12,678 nucleotides of DNA from Deltaproteobacteria bacterium (GCA_021779275.1 JAJYAX010000008.1:1-12678), one strand, 5' to 3'; shown: positions 1 to 7,915, numbered from the stretch's first letter. Numbers and translations are program-made. The notes: a model not told the origin generated them from the letters alone.

Positions 1-1
1 T

Positions 2-1774
2 GCAGGTGCGGTCATTCTGTCTTTCGGCCAATTCGTGATCGGGGGAAACTATGTGGTCGGCATCGTTATTTTCTGCATCCTCGTCCTGATAAATTTCATG
101 GTCATCACCAAGGGCGCCGGACGTGTGGCCGAGGTGGCCGCGCGCTTCACCCTCGACGCGATGCCCGGCAAGCAGATGGCCATCGATGCCGACCTGAACG
201 CCGGCCTGATCAACGAGGACCAGGCCCGGTCCAGAAGAGGCGAAATCAGCGCCGAGGCGGCCTTCCATGGCGCCATGGACGGTGCATCGAAATTTGTCAA
301 AGGTGATGCTATTGCCTGCATTATCATCACCTTGATTAATATAGGCGCAGGCTTTGTCATCGGGGTTCTCCAGAAAGGCATGCCCATGGCGACGGCCGCC
401 CAGAACTATACAATCCTGACGGTGGGCGACGGTCTCGTCAGCCAGATACCGGCTTTAATCATATCAACAGCGGCCGGTCTTCTCGTTACCAGAACCACCG
501 GAGACAGGGATTTCGGCTCCGATCTGAAAAACCAGCTCTCCAAAAATAGCGTCGCCCTTCTGGTTGTCTCGATCATGGTCATGATCTTTGCCTTGATCCC
601 CGGCCTGCCTTTTTTTCCCTTCATGGTGCTTTCGATCTCGCTTGCCATACTGAGCTATTATATTGACCGTCAGCAGAAGGTGGAAGAAGGCGCAGCCGTA
701 GAGACGCCCATCACGCCGCCTGCCCGGACTGAAGAAAATTATGAACAGATGCTCAATGTGGATCTGATAGAGCTTGAGGTCGGATACGGGCTCATCCCCT
801 TCGTCGACTCGGCCCAGGAGGGAGAACTCCTGACCCGTATCCAGTCCATCCGCAAACAATTCGCGCTGAACAACGGGTTCATCGTACCTCCGGTGCATAT
901 CAAAGACAATCTGCAGCTGAATCCCAACCAGTATACCCTGGCCCTGAAAGGGACGAAGATTGCGGAAGCGGAGATACTCCCCGGCCATTACATGGCTATG
1001 GATCCCGGCATGGTCACGGAAACGATCAAGGGCGTCCCGACCATAGAACCGGCCTTCGGTCTGCCCGCCATCTGGATAACCGAGGACAGGAAGGAACGGG
1101 CCCAGATTGCCGGCTATACCGTCGTTGATTGCACCACGGTGATGGCCACCCATATAAGCGAGGTCATAAAGCAGCACGCCCACGAACTCATCGGCAGGCA
1201 GGAGGTTCAGGGCCTTCTGGACAACCTTGCCAAAAGCTATCCCAAGCTGGTGGAAGAACTTATACCGACCGTCCTCTCACTGGGCACCATCATGCGGGTC
1301 GTCCAAAACCTGTTGAAAGAAGGCGTCTCCATACGGGACCTGCGCTCCATCCTCGAGACCATGGCTGATTGGGCGCCGGTAACCCAGGATGCCCATATCC
1401 TGACGGAATATGTTCGCCATGCCCTGTCGCGGACCATCAGCTCTCAATTGGCCGTCGAGGGTGTTGTCTCGGTCATCACCCTTGCCAAACCGGTGGAAGA
1501 CACTATCTTAAATTCCATCCAGCACAGAGAACAGGGAAGCTATCTGGCCATCGATCCGAAAACGGCCCAGGTTATCCTGGATTCAATCGGCGAGGCTCTG
1601 GGTCTTTTTGAGGGAGGACGCCGCCCCACCCTGCTTGCAGCACCACAGATACGCCCCCATGTGCGCAGTCTGATAGAGAGATATTTTCCCGCGCTTGTCG
1701 TAGTCTCCCACAATGAAATTGCACCAAATTTGAAGGTTAAATCACTCGGAACTGTGACGTTCGATGCAGGTTAA
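2..1774 (+). CDS. flhA: Flagellar type III export gate protein FlhA (5' partial)
   Basis: FlhA is the large inner-membrane component of the flagellar export gate. Its membrane half works with FlhB/FliPQR, and its C-terminal cytoplasmic domain forms a ring that docks chaperone-substrate complexes. The reading frame is open from base 2, upstream of the first ATG, so the gene begins outside the window. About 590 codons are present against roughly 690 in the family, so about 100 N-terminal residues are missing. The FHIPEP family signature is clear near the window start (RVAEVAARFTLDAMPGKQ, then IDADLNAG). Hydrophobic membrane segments follow (around bases 300-660), then a charged linker (about 665-740) and the soluble C-terminal domain. 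The stop overlaps the start of flhF by 11 bases. Identification is secure; the true start cannot be seen. Confidence 0.97.
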   Translation, partial: AGAVILSFGQFVIGGNYVVGIVIFCILVLINFMVITKGAGRVAEVAARFTLDAMPGKQMAIDADLNAGLINEDQARSRRGEISAEAAFHGAMDGASKFVKGDAIACIIITLINIGAGFVIGVLQKGMPMATAAQNYTILTVGDGLVSQIPALIISTAAGLLVTRTTGDRDFGSDLKNQLSKNSVALLVVSIMVMIFALIPGLPFFPFMVLSISLAILSYYIDRQQKVEEGAAVETPITPPARTEENYEQMLNVDLIELEVGYGLIPFVDSAQEGELLTRIQSIRKQFALNNGFIVPPVHIKDNLQLNPNQYTLALKGTKIAEAEILPGHYMAMDPGMVTETIKGVPTIEPAFGLPAIWITEDRKERAQIAGYTVVDCTTVMATHISEVIKQHAHELIGRQEVQGLLDNLAKSYPKLVEELIPTVLSLGTIMRVVQNLLKEGVSIRDLRSILETMADWAPVTQDAHILTEYVRHALSRTISSQLAVEGVVSVITLAKPVEDTILNSIQHREQGSYLAIDPKTAQVILDSIGEALGLFEGGRRPTLLAAPQIRPHVRSLIERYFPALVVVSHNEIAPNLKVKSLGTVTFDAG

Positions 1775-3098
1775 AATATTTGAAACCACCGATATGGCGT
1801 CCGGCCTGAAATTGATCAAAAAAGAATTAGGACCGGACGCGTTGATCCTCTCCACTCGAACGGTCAGGAGCGGAACGCTTGGTCTTCTCGGCCGACAGGT
1901 CCTGGAGATTACTGCAGCCGTTGATACGCCGTGGCCTAAACAGTCAGAGCAGCCTTCTCCCGTGCAATCTCAGCCTCCGCTGGAGCATCAGGCCTATGCC
2001 AGAAACAGCGGGACCGCCACATCTGTTCCGCCTGCGGAAAGTCAAGCGCCGCAGACTTCCGGCTCTTTGTTCAAGATCGGGGCAAGACCCGAGAGACATC
2101 CACAGAATGCAGACCAGGCTTCTCGTCCAGCGGAAGAATCCCCCCGGATCAGGGAGGAGTTTGATGAGCTGAAGAGCATGGTCAAGAACCTGGCCGGCGA
2201 TATAGCCCGTCTTGGTCAGAGGTCGGGGGGCGAAAAGAGCCAGATTCGTCATTCCGCTCTGTCAGGGAATACGGCGCTGCACCACAGGCTCCAGTCCTCC
2301 GGTTATACCCAGGTACTGGACCTGCTCCTTTCCCATGGCATCAGCATGGAGACAGCGGGAACCATCTCCGGATTCGCCAAAGACAGCCTGAGCGCAGAGG
2401 ACCTCTCCTGCGAAGACAGACTCTATGGTTTTCTCCAGAATACCATCGCAGATATCCTGGAGGTCAGCAGGCCTTCTTTTGAACGCGGGGACCGGCAACA
2501 CAAAATTGCCCTGGTCGGCCCGACAGGTGTCGGGAAGACCACGACACTTGCCAAAATTGCAGCCGGCTATCTGGGTAATTTTTCACATTCGATTGCGCTG
2601 ATAACCATTGATACCTACAGGATTGCCGCCGTCGAACAATTGAAGGTCTATGGCGAAATCATGCACGTCCCCGTCGAGGTTGTTTTAACACCGTCGGAGC
2701 TTGAACAGGCGATAGCCCGGCATCATGACAAGAAACTCATTCTGATCGATACTGCCGGCAGATCCCCGCGAGACACCCTGAGTATCGACGAACTGGCGGC
2801 CTTCCTGCAGCCCGATCCGGAGATAGTAAAACATCTTGTCCTGTCGGCCACCACGAGAGAGGATGAATTGGCTGAGACCATCGCCCGGTTTTCCCGGCTG
2901 GGAATCGACTGTACCATTTTCACCAAGGTCGACGAATGCATCAATCTCGGAATTATTCTCAACACCCAGATTCACAACAGCAGTCCGATCTCTTATATCA
3001 CCAATGGTCAACGGGTCCCCGAAGATCTTCTCGAGGCGGACTCCAAAAAAATAGCGGAACTCATCGTGCCCAAACCCGAAGGACAATTTCATGAATAA
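1764..3098 (+). CDS. flhF: Flagellar SRP-type GTPase FlhF
   Basis: FlhF is an SRP-family GTPase that, in polar flagellates, marks the pole and sets the site and number of flagella. The N-terminus (MQVKIFETTDMASGLKLIKK) is the typical FlhF B-domain start. A proline/glutamine-rich, low-complexity linker follows (about residues 60-140), and the NG GTPase domain fills the C-terminal half. Visible GTPase motifs are the P-loop GPTGVGKT (252-259), DTYRIAAVEQL (from 283), DTAGR (329-333) and TKVDE (387-391). The 444-residue length is normal. There is no clear ribosome site inside the 3' end of flhA and the two genes overlap, so translation is probably coupled to flhA. It is followed by its partner flhG with an 8-base overlap. 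Confidence 0.96.
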   Translation: MQVKIFETTDMASGLKLIKKELGPDALILSTRTVRSGTLGLLGRQVLEITAAVDTPWPKQSEQPSPVQSQPPLEHQAYARNSGTATSVPPAESQAPQTSGSLFKIGARPERHPQNADQASRPAEESPRIREEFDELKSMVKNLAGDIARLGQRSGGEKSQIRHSALSGNTALHHRLQSSGYTQVLDLLLSHGISMETAGTISGFAKDSLSAEDLSCEDRLYGFLQNTIADILEVSRPSFERGDRQHKIALVGPTGVGKTTTLAKIAAGYLGNFSHSIALITIDTYRIAAVEQLKVYGEIMHVPVEVVLTPSELEQAIARHHDKKLILIDTAGRSPRDTLSIDELAAFLQPDPEIVKHLVLSATTREDELAETIARFSRLGIDCTIFTKVDECINLGIILNTQIHNSSPISYITNGQRVPEDLLEADSKKIAELIVPKPEGQFHE

Positions 3099-3999
3099 TC
3101 TATCACCTAAAGCCGCTGATCAGGCGGAAACCCTTCGGGCTATAAATGCACGCGAGCCCGTAATCAAACCGGCCCCCGGAGAAGACAGGGTGACGCGGGT
3201 CTACTCCATCACCAGCGGCAAAGGTGGTGTGGGAAAAACAGCGGTCGTCGCCAACATCGCCGTCTCTCTGGCCAGACTGGGAAAAAATGTCCTAATCCTC
3301 GACGCTGATCTTGGTCTTGCCAATATTGATGTGGTTTTCGGGATTGCCCCGGCCTTCAATCTGAATCACTTCTTTGCAGGAGAACGGGAACTCCAGGAAA
3401 TCCTGTTCGAAGGTCCCGAGGGCATCAAAATTCTGCCGGCCGGCTCGGGTATTCAAAATTTCACCCGTCTCGACTCCAATCAGAAGATGAAACTTCTGGA
3501 TGGGCTCGATTCCATGCACAATGACTTTGACTTCGTGCTGATCGATACCGAGGCCGGCATATCCGAGAATGTGACCTACTTTACGACGGCAGCCCAGGAA
3601 ATACTGCTAGTAACAACTCCCGAACCTACTGCAATTACCGATGCCTATGCATTGATGAAACTGCTTTCCACCCAATATCATGAAAAGCACTTCAACCTCG
3701 TTGTCAATCAGATCCAGGATGAGGACGAGGCCCTTGACGTCTTCAAGAAACTGACCATGGTCTCCAACAGGTACCTGGATATCTCCATTGATTATCTCGG
3801 ATCGATACCGGCGGACAAACTGATGCTGGATGCGATCAGAAAGCAGAAGGTAATCGTCGAGATGTTTCCCTCCTCCCGGATCTCCATCGCCTTTAATGAA
3901 CTGGCGGCAAGACTCTGTTCGGAGCACCCTCCTTCAACACCAAAGGGGAGCATTCAGTTTTTCTGGAAAAAACTTCTCGATTTTGGGGGTGGAAGATAA
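3091..3999 (+). CDS. flhG: MinD-family ATPase FlhG (FleN/YlxH), flagellar number regulator
   Basis: FlhG is a ParA/MinD-type ATPase that limits flagellar number and acts on FlhF. The N-terminus carries the DQAxxLR activation motif (DQAETLR, residues 10-16) known to stimulate the FlhF GTPase. The deviant Walker A is SGKGGVGKT (42-50), with the signature lysine at 44 and catalytic-site lysine at 49. DADLGLANID (71-80) and a Walker B-type LIDTEAG (Asp at 152) follow. The C-terminal end (IQFFWKKLLDFGG) looks like an amphipathic membrane-targeting helix, as in MinD/FlhG. The start is supported by AAGGA at 3079-3083 and by the 8-base overlap with flhF. Most FlhG proteins I know read DTGAGI at Walker B; here it is DTEAGI, a minor change. 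Length of 302 residues is normal. Confidence 0.95.
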   Translation: MNNLSPKAADQAETLRAINAREPVIKPAPGEDRVTRVYSITSGKGGVGKTAVVANIAVSLARLGKNVLILDADLGLANIDVVFGIAPAFNLNHFFAGERELQEILFEGPEGIKILPAGSGIQNFTRLDSNQKMKLLDGLDSMHNDFDFVLIDTEAGISENVTYFTTAAQEILLVTTPEPTAITDAYALMKLLSTQYHEKHFNLVVNQIQDEDEALDVFKKLTMVSNRYLDISIDYLGSIPADKLMLDAIRKQKVIVEMFPSSRISIAFNELAARLCSEHPPSTPKGSIQFFWKKLLDFGGGR

Positions 4000-4005
4000 G
4001 AGATC

Positions 4006-4740
4006 ATGCTCTATACGCAACCTCCGCAACCTGACGACAGATCCAAACTTATCCGGGAAAATCTGGGACTGGTGGATATCCTTGTGGGCCGCATGGTGAC
4101 CCAGGTGCCATCTTTCATGAATCGTGACGATATGCGCAGTGCAGGTATGGTAGGACTCATCGATGCAGCCAATAAGTTTGATGTCTCGAAAAACATCCTC
4201 TTCAAGACATTCGCCGAATATCGAATCAGAGGCGCCATCTTGGATGAGATGCGCAAACTGGACTGGTTTTCCCGCTCGCTGCGCGACAAACAGAACAGAA
4301 TTTCCCGGACCCTGGCCCACCTGGAGCATACCCTGGTCCGGGATCCCGACGATCATGAAATGGCTGAGGCTATGGGAATTTCCATCGACGAATACCAGAA
4401 GATGCTCAGCGAGGTCAGTCATCTGGGATGCGTCAGCTTGAATGAGACATTGGATAATTCCGAACAGGGGAAGTCTTTCCTCGACACGCTCGAGGACCAT
4501 AACGAAAACGCCTCGCCCAGCACCCGGCTGGAAAATCACGAACTGACCAAAATCATGGCGGAAATACTGACAAAACTCTCTGAGAAAGAGCGGCTGGTGA
4601 TCTCTTTGTATTATTATGAGGAATTAACGCAGAAGGAAATTGCCGAGGTGATGGAGATTTCCGAAGGCAGGGTGTCACAATTACACAGTCAGGCTCTCAT
4701 TAAATTAAAGAGCAAGGTCCAGGCGAAGTTGGCCCGATAG
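4006..4740 (+). CDS. fliA: Flagellar RNA polymerase sigma factor FliA (sigma-28)
   Basis: This is a 244-residue FliA/WhiG-family sigma factor that directs RNA polymerase to late flagellar promoters and is held inactive by FlgM until the hook is finished. Sigma region 2 lies at about residues 17-90, with FDVSKNILFKTFAEYRIRGA and the DEMRKLDW stretch typical of FliA. Region 3 is at about 95-150. Region 4 runs from about 190 to the end, with a DNA-binding helix-turn-helix at about 208-231 (LTQKEIAEVMEISEGRVSQL). The gene starts 6 bases after flhG, with GGAAG at 3991-3995 as a likely ribosome site. No promoter is visible before it, so it is probably read with flhA-flhF-flhG. Its antagonist FlgM lies in the same window, as do two promoters of the type FliA reads. 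Confidence 0.96.
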   Translation: MLYTQPPQPDDRSKLIRENLGLVDILVGRMVTQVPSFMNRDDMRSAGMVGLIDAANKFDVSKNILFKTFAEYRIRGAILDEMRKLDWFSRSLRDKQNRISRTLAHLEHTLVRDPDDHEMAEAMGISIDEYQKMLSEVSHLGCVSLNETLDNSEQGKSFLDTLEDHNENASPSTRLENHELTKIMAEILTKLSEKERLVISLYYYEELTQKEIAEVMEISEGRVSQLHSQALIKLKSKVQAKLAR

Positions 4741-4772
4741 ATTGCAGAAACCGCAACGCAAAGGAACCAGCA

Positions 4773-5183
4773 ATGAGCACCCCATTCCTCTTGATCCTTC
4801 CGGCACTCTTACTCTGTTCCCTGGCAACGTGGCGCTCCATCGTCTTCAGAAAAAAGATGGAAGAGCAGTCAAAACTTCTGGCTGAAGCCAATAGAACCTT
4901 AGCTGAAATGCACGAAAAGCTCAGCGTCCTGCAGGAAAAAGGCCAGAAATCCAGCGATTTCAACAGGAGCCTCAACCAGGCTGAGATATCCGTCAGACTC
5001 CAGAAATCCCAATTGTCCGCACAAAACTACAGCCGCAGCATGTCTCCGCCGGAACGATACAGCTATGTGCATTCTCTTGCCGCCAAGGGTATGTCGTCTC
5101 AGGAGATCGCGGTGGTATTATCCATCTCCATCCATGAAGCGGACCAGCTGGTCAATCTCTCCAGACTGGCGCATTCGAAATGA
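4773..5183 (+). CDS. Small membrane-anchored coiled-coil protein with HTH-like C-terminus (DUF2802/SwrB-like architecture)
   Basis: I do not recognise this 136-residue protein by name. It has one hydrophobic N-terminal segment (about residues 4-20) followed by positive residues (R21, R26, K27, K28), which predicts a cytoplasmic C-terminus. A charged, Leu/Glu/Gln-rich helical stretch that should form a coiled coil covers about 27-85. A compact helical tail (about 91-136) contains an HTH-like pattern, KGMSSQEIAVVLSISIHEAD. This tail resembles the DUF2802/DUF6115-type domains often found in flagellar clusters. In Bacillus subtilis, SwrB (a promoter of flagellar export gate assembly) has the same layout and also follows the flagellar sigma gene. 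That parallel is my inference from order and architecture. The start has AAGGA at 4761-4765, 7 bases upstream, and lies 32 bases after fliA, so it is probably cotranscribed. Confidence 0.8.
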   Translation: MSTPFLLILPALLLCSLATWRSIVFRKKMEEQSKLLAEANRTLAEMHEKLSVLQEKGQKSSDFNRSLNQAEISVRLQKSQLSAQNYSRSMSPPERYSYVHSLAAKGMSSQEIAVVLSISIHEADQLVNLSRLAHSK

Positions 5184-5260
5184 CCGGGTTATTCAGACGG
5201 CGGGCTGTCAGACTACAGAGAAAGACTGCGGTCCAGGTTGTCGCCTGCGACTTTCCCTCT

Positions 5261-5287
5261 TAAGAAACACGTTGCCGGTACCGATAT
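5261..5287 (+). promoter_or_regulatory. Candidate sigma-28 (FliA) promoter upstream of flgF
   Basis: In the 198-base gap between the small membrane gene and flgF lies TAAGAAAC (5261-5268), an 11-base spacer, and ACCGATAT (5280-5287). The enterobacterial FliA consensus is TAAAGTTT, 11 bases, GCCGATAA. The core CCGATA and the exact spacing match; the -35 box matches in TAA and only partly after that. Transcription would start near 5294, giving a leader of roughly 88 bases before flgF. The rest of the gap shows nothing convincing. Confidence 0.6.
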
Positions 5288-5381
5288 ATACCTACACACA
5301 TTCTATCGGAGAAGTAAATCGATTCGAACTTGTTCCAATTGACCTTTTCACCTTTACCAATTTCAACATTCGACAGCATTC

Positions 5382-6131
5382 ATGGTTTCAGGAAAATACA
5401 GCGCCCTGTCAGGAGCAGTCGCCCGGGAACAGAATCTGGACAACATCTCGGCCAATCTGGCCAATGTCGGCACCATCGGCTACAAGAGATCCAATGTCAG
5501 TTTCGAGTCTCTTCTCCGCGGAGCGCAGCAGATCAAACAGGCGCATGGAATCAATTACAGCCGTATCCGCCAAAACTACACGGATTTCTCGACCGGGCCG
5601 ATCAATAAAACAGAGGCGCCTTTGGATCTTGCCATCAACGGCAATGGTTTCTTCAAGCTCCAGGGTCCCAATGGAATTCTTTATACCAGAAAGGGTGATT
5701 TCACCCTGAATGCCGACGGACAGCTCCTCACCACGACCGGCATGCAGGTCCTGGACGATGCCAACAGTCCGATCTCGATCCCAAAGACCAACACCAACCG
5801 TATTTCAATTTCCAGCCAGGGCATGATCTCGGTCCTGGACAGCAACGGAACCCAGACCGAGGTCGGGAGACTGGGTGTTGTCACTGTGGACGATCCATTG
5901 AAGTTAAAAAAAGAAGTGGATACCACCTTTTCCCTGCAGGCGGGGGGGCAGGAAGTGCCCATCGACCGGCCGGAAGTCGTCCAGGGAGGTATTGAGATAT
6001 CAAATGTGAACATGGTCACCGAGATGGCGGACATGATAAACAACCAACGCACCTTCGAAACCTACAACAAGATGCTGAAAAGCTATGCTGCTATAGCGGA
6101 AAAGCAGGACGATCTGGGTACGCTTGCCTAA
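5382..6131 (+). CDS. flgF: Flagellar basal-body proximal rod protein FlgF
   Basis: FlgF is one of the rod subunits that cross the periplasm between MS ring and hook. The N-terminus (MVSGKYSALSGAVAREQNLD, then ISANLANVGTIGYKR) is the conserved rod/hook helix. It has the flgBB_rod-type segment and the FlgEFG central region (APLDLAINGNGFFKL, YTRKGDFTLNADGQL). The C-terminal helix carries EMADMINNQRTFETYNKMLK. Length of 249 residues is usual. ATG 5382 is the only sensible start: an in-frame stop lies at 5340-5342 with no other start codon between. No Shine-Dalgarno sequence is visible in the bases just before it, which is odd for this cluster. It is exported by the flagellar type III system, so no signal peptide is expected or seen. 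FlgG, the distal rod protein, follows 45 bases later. Confidence 0.95.
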   Translation: MVSGKYSALSGAVAREQNLDNISANLANVGTIGYKRSNVSFESLLRGAQQIKQAHGINYSRIRQNYTDFSTGPINKTEAPLDLAINGNGFFKLQGPNGILYTRKGDFTLNADGQLLTTTGMQVLDDANSPISIPKTNTNRISISSQGMISVLDSNGTQTEVGRLGVVTVDDPLKLKKEVDTTFSLQAGGQEVPIDRPEVVQGGIEISNVNMVTEMADMINNQRTFETYNKMLKSYAAIAEKQDDLGTLA

Positions 6132-6176
6132 CTCCCCGCTCGTCGCCCATAATCCAAACCAGTAAAGGCGTCAACT

Positions 6177-6962
6177 ATGATCAGATCTCTTTTTACCGGC
6201 ACAACCGGCATGAACGCCCAGCAGTTGAACATCGATGTCATTGCCAACAATCTTGCCAACGTCAGCACCACAGGCTTCAAAAGAAGCCTGACGGATTTCC
6301 AGGATCTCCTCTATGAGACCATCAAGGTTCCCGGCAGTCAGACATCGACGGACACCCAGTCCCCAACCGGCATTCTGGTAGGAATGGGAGTCGGTACCGG
6401 CGCCGTCACCAAGGTCTTCAGCCAGGGAGAACTCATCCAGACCCAAAACCAGCTGGATGTCGCCATCGAAGGAACCGGATTTTTCCAGATACAGATGCCT
6501 GACGGCACCACCGCCTATACCAGGGCGGGGGCCTTCAAGACGGACAGCACCGGCCGGATCACCAATTCCAACGGCTACATCCTTCTGCCGGCCATCACCA
6601 TACCGCAGGGGGCAAACCAGATCTCAATCAGCAATACCGGGATTGTCAGCGCCATCCTGGCCGGCGACACGGCCAGCACCCAGCTGGGGACCATCGAACT
6701 GGCCACCTTTATCAACAGCCCCGGACTCTCGTCCATCGGCAACAATCTTTTCACGGAGACAGGCGCCTCGGGCGCGCCTTCGACGGGGACCCCGGGGGAC
6801 AACGGCTACGGCATCCTCGCCCAGGCCTTCCTGGAAGGCTCAAACGTCAATATCGTCCAGGAAATGGCCAATATGATCACGGCCCAACGGGCCTATGAAA
6901 TCAACTCAAAGACCATCACCACCTCCGATGAAATGATGAAGACCACCAACGCCCTGGTTTAA
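6177..6962 (+). CDS. flgG: Flagellar basal-body distal rod protein FlgG
   Basis: FlgG forms the distal rod, the drive-shaft section passing through the P and L rings. The 261-residue protein begins MIRSLFTGTTGMNAQQLNID, followed by NLANVSTTGFKR, which is typical FlgG. It carries the FlgG-specific region LLYETIKVPGSQTSTDTQ, then VGTGAVTKVFSQG and LDVAIEGTGFFQI. It ends with NIVQEMANMITAQRAYEINS, the conserved C-terminal rod helix. AAAGG at 6164-6168, 8 bases before the ATG, supports this start. It is a paralogue of the adjacent FlgF, as in most flagellates. It runs into flgA with one base between stop and start. Confidence 0.97.
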   Translation: MIRSLFTGTTGMNAQQLNIDVIANNLANVSTTGFKRSLTDFQDLLYETIKVPGSQTSTDTQSPTGILVGMGVGTGAVTKVFSQGELIQTQNQLDVAIEGTGFFQIQMPDGTTAYTRAGAFKTDSTGRITNSNGYILLPAITIPQGANQISISNTGIVSAILAGDTASTQLGTIELATFINSPGLSSIGNNLFTETGASGAPSTGTPGDNGYGILAQAFLEGSNVNIVQEMANMITAQRAYEINSKTITTSDEMMKTTNALV

Positions 6963-6963
6963 T

Positions 6964-7914
6964 ATGATCCGGTTAATCGTATTCATATTTTGTCTTTTTT
7001 TCTCAACCGCCCAGGTCTGCCATGGACTGGAGATCACCTTCAGGCCTTCGGCGGCGGTGGATGGCGCCTCAATCACGCTTGCCGATGTTGCCGATTTTGA
7101 CGTCCAATCCGACATGACGCAGGCGCTGGCAAGCCAGATCATCTCACCTTCGCCGCCCCCCGGCCAGGAGATCCTGCTACAGACCGGCAGCCTGAGACTA
7201 TACCTTACCGGCGCCCTATCGATACCTGCCTCCGTCAGGTGGAACGGTCCGGCAAGCATCCGCGTTCTTCGGAAGGGCATCACCCTTGGTCCTGAAAAGA
7301 TCCAGTCCGTCATCGCCGAATTCCTTAGGTTGCGCCGGAATGATCTTCCCGAGGCCGAGATTCATTTCACGCCGACCTCCCTTCCCCTGCCCTTTATCCT
7401 GCCATCGGGGGAGCTGACATGGGAGGTCATTCCGTCAAATCCGGGAATCCTGAGCAGTACCAGTATGTCCCTTATCTTCAGCGTCGATGGCCACGTACGA
7501 AAGAATATAGCGATTGCCGGACATATGGAGGCCATCGCCCCGGTGGCGGTTGCAGCCTCGGCAATAGAACGCGGGAGCACGGTAAGTGCGGAACAGATCC
7601 ATGTCGTTTCCAGGAATATTGCCGATACCAGTTCCCCGTGTTTTGATCCGCGCGACATCATAGGAAAGAAGACAAACCGCACCATCAAGGAGGGAAGTGT
7701 TGTCGAACGTACCTGGGTGGATACCCCCCCAATGGTCGCCAGAGGACAGATGGTGAAAATTCTCCTTAATAGCGGCGAGCTGCACGTGACAACAACAGGT
7801 ATCGCCAACATGAACGGCCTAAAAGACCAGATTATCCGGGTCCAGAACATGACCTCAAAGAAGGTCATCTCCTGCCGCGTAACGGCTCCAGGTATTGTGG
7901 AGGTACAAATTTAA
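6964..7914 (+). CDS. flgA: Flagellar P-ring assembly chaperone FlgA
   Basis: FlgA is the periplasmic chaperone needed for polymerising FlgI into the P ring. The 316-residue protein has a Sec signal peptide (hydrophobic residues about 3-16; likely cleavage near VCHG, residue 21). An N-terminal domain follows, and a C-terminal FlgA/SAF-type region starts at about residue 190, recognisable from IERGSTVSAEQIHVV, IGKKTNRTIKEGSVV and the closing RGQMVKILLNSGELHVTTTG segment. It is longer than the roughly 220-residue enterobacterial FlgA, but such lengths occur in Desulfobacterota. It begins one base after the flgG stop without a clear ribosome site, so translational coupling to flgG is likely. Its client FlgI is encoded two genes downstream. 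Confidence 0.92.
   Translation: MIRLIVFIFCLFFSTAQVCHGLEITFRPSAAVDGASITLADVADFDVQSDMTQALASQIISPSPPPGQEILLQTGSLRLYLTGALSIPASVRWNGPASIRVLRKGITLGPEKIQSVIAEFLRLRRNDLPEAEIHFTPTSLPLPFILPSGELTWEVIPSNPGILSSTSMSLIFSVDGHVRKNIAIAGHMEAIAPVAVAASAIERGSTVSAEQIHVVSRNIADTSSPCFDPRDIIGKKTNRTIKEGSVVERTWVDTPPMVARGQMVKILLNSGELHVTTTGIANMNGLKDQIIRVQNMTSKKVISCRVTAPGIVEVQI
7898..7903 (+). promoter_or_regulatory. Ribosome binding site fixing the flgH start
   Basis: TGGAGG at 7898-7903 lies inside the 3' end of flgA, 12 bases before ATG 7916. It supports ATG 7916 over an in-frame start at 7895. Starting at 7895 would overlap this site and put seven polar or charged residues in front of the lipoprotein signal. Confidence 0.6.
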
Positions 7915-7915
7915 T

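Noticed and set aside
464..1183. Long 239-codon open frame on the minus strand inside flhA
   Set aside because: It is a mirror of the strongly conserved flhA frame; its translation is rich in His, Gly and Arg with no recognisable domain and no ribosome site.
1772..1795. TAAA followed by ACCGATAT at the start of flhF, resembling a sigma-28 promoter
   Set aside because: The distance between TAAA and the -10 box is 12 bases instead of about 15, and the bases encode the conserved FlhF N-terminus.
3934..4539. 201-codon minus-strand open frame across the flhG end and fliA
   Set aside because: It lies opposite conserved sigma-factor coding sequence, has no domain-like pattern and would run against an otherwise one-directional operon.
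5239..5260. Possible terminator before the flgF promoter (GTCG-CCTG-CGAC followed by a pyrimidine stretch)
   Set aside because: The stem is only four base pairs and the following stretch is mixed C and T, too weak for a terminator.
5065..5709. 214-codon plus-strand open frame spanning the gap and the start of flgF
   Set aside because: It overlaps two supported genes in another frame; its translation is Arg/Ser/Pro-rich without domain character. FlgF in its own frame is unmistakable.
7895..7915. Upstream in-frame start for FlgH adding seven residues
   Set aside because: It would place charged residues before the lipoprotein signal and overlap the ribosome site; ATG 7916 gives a standard lipoprotein signal peptide.
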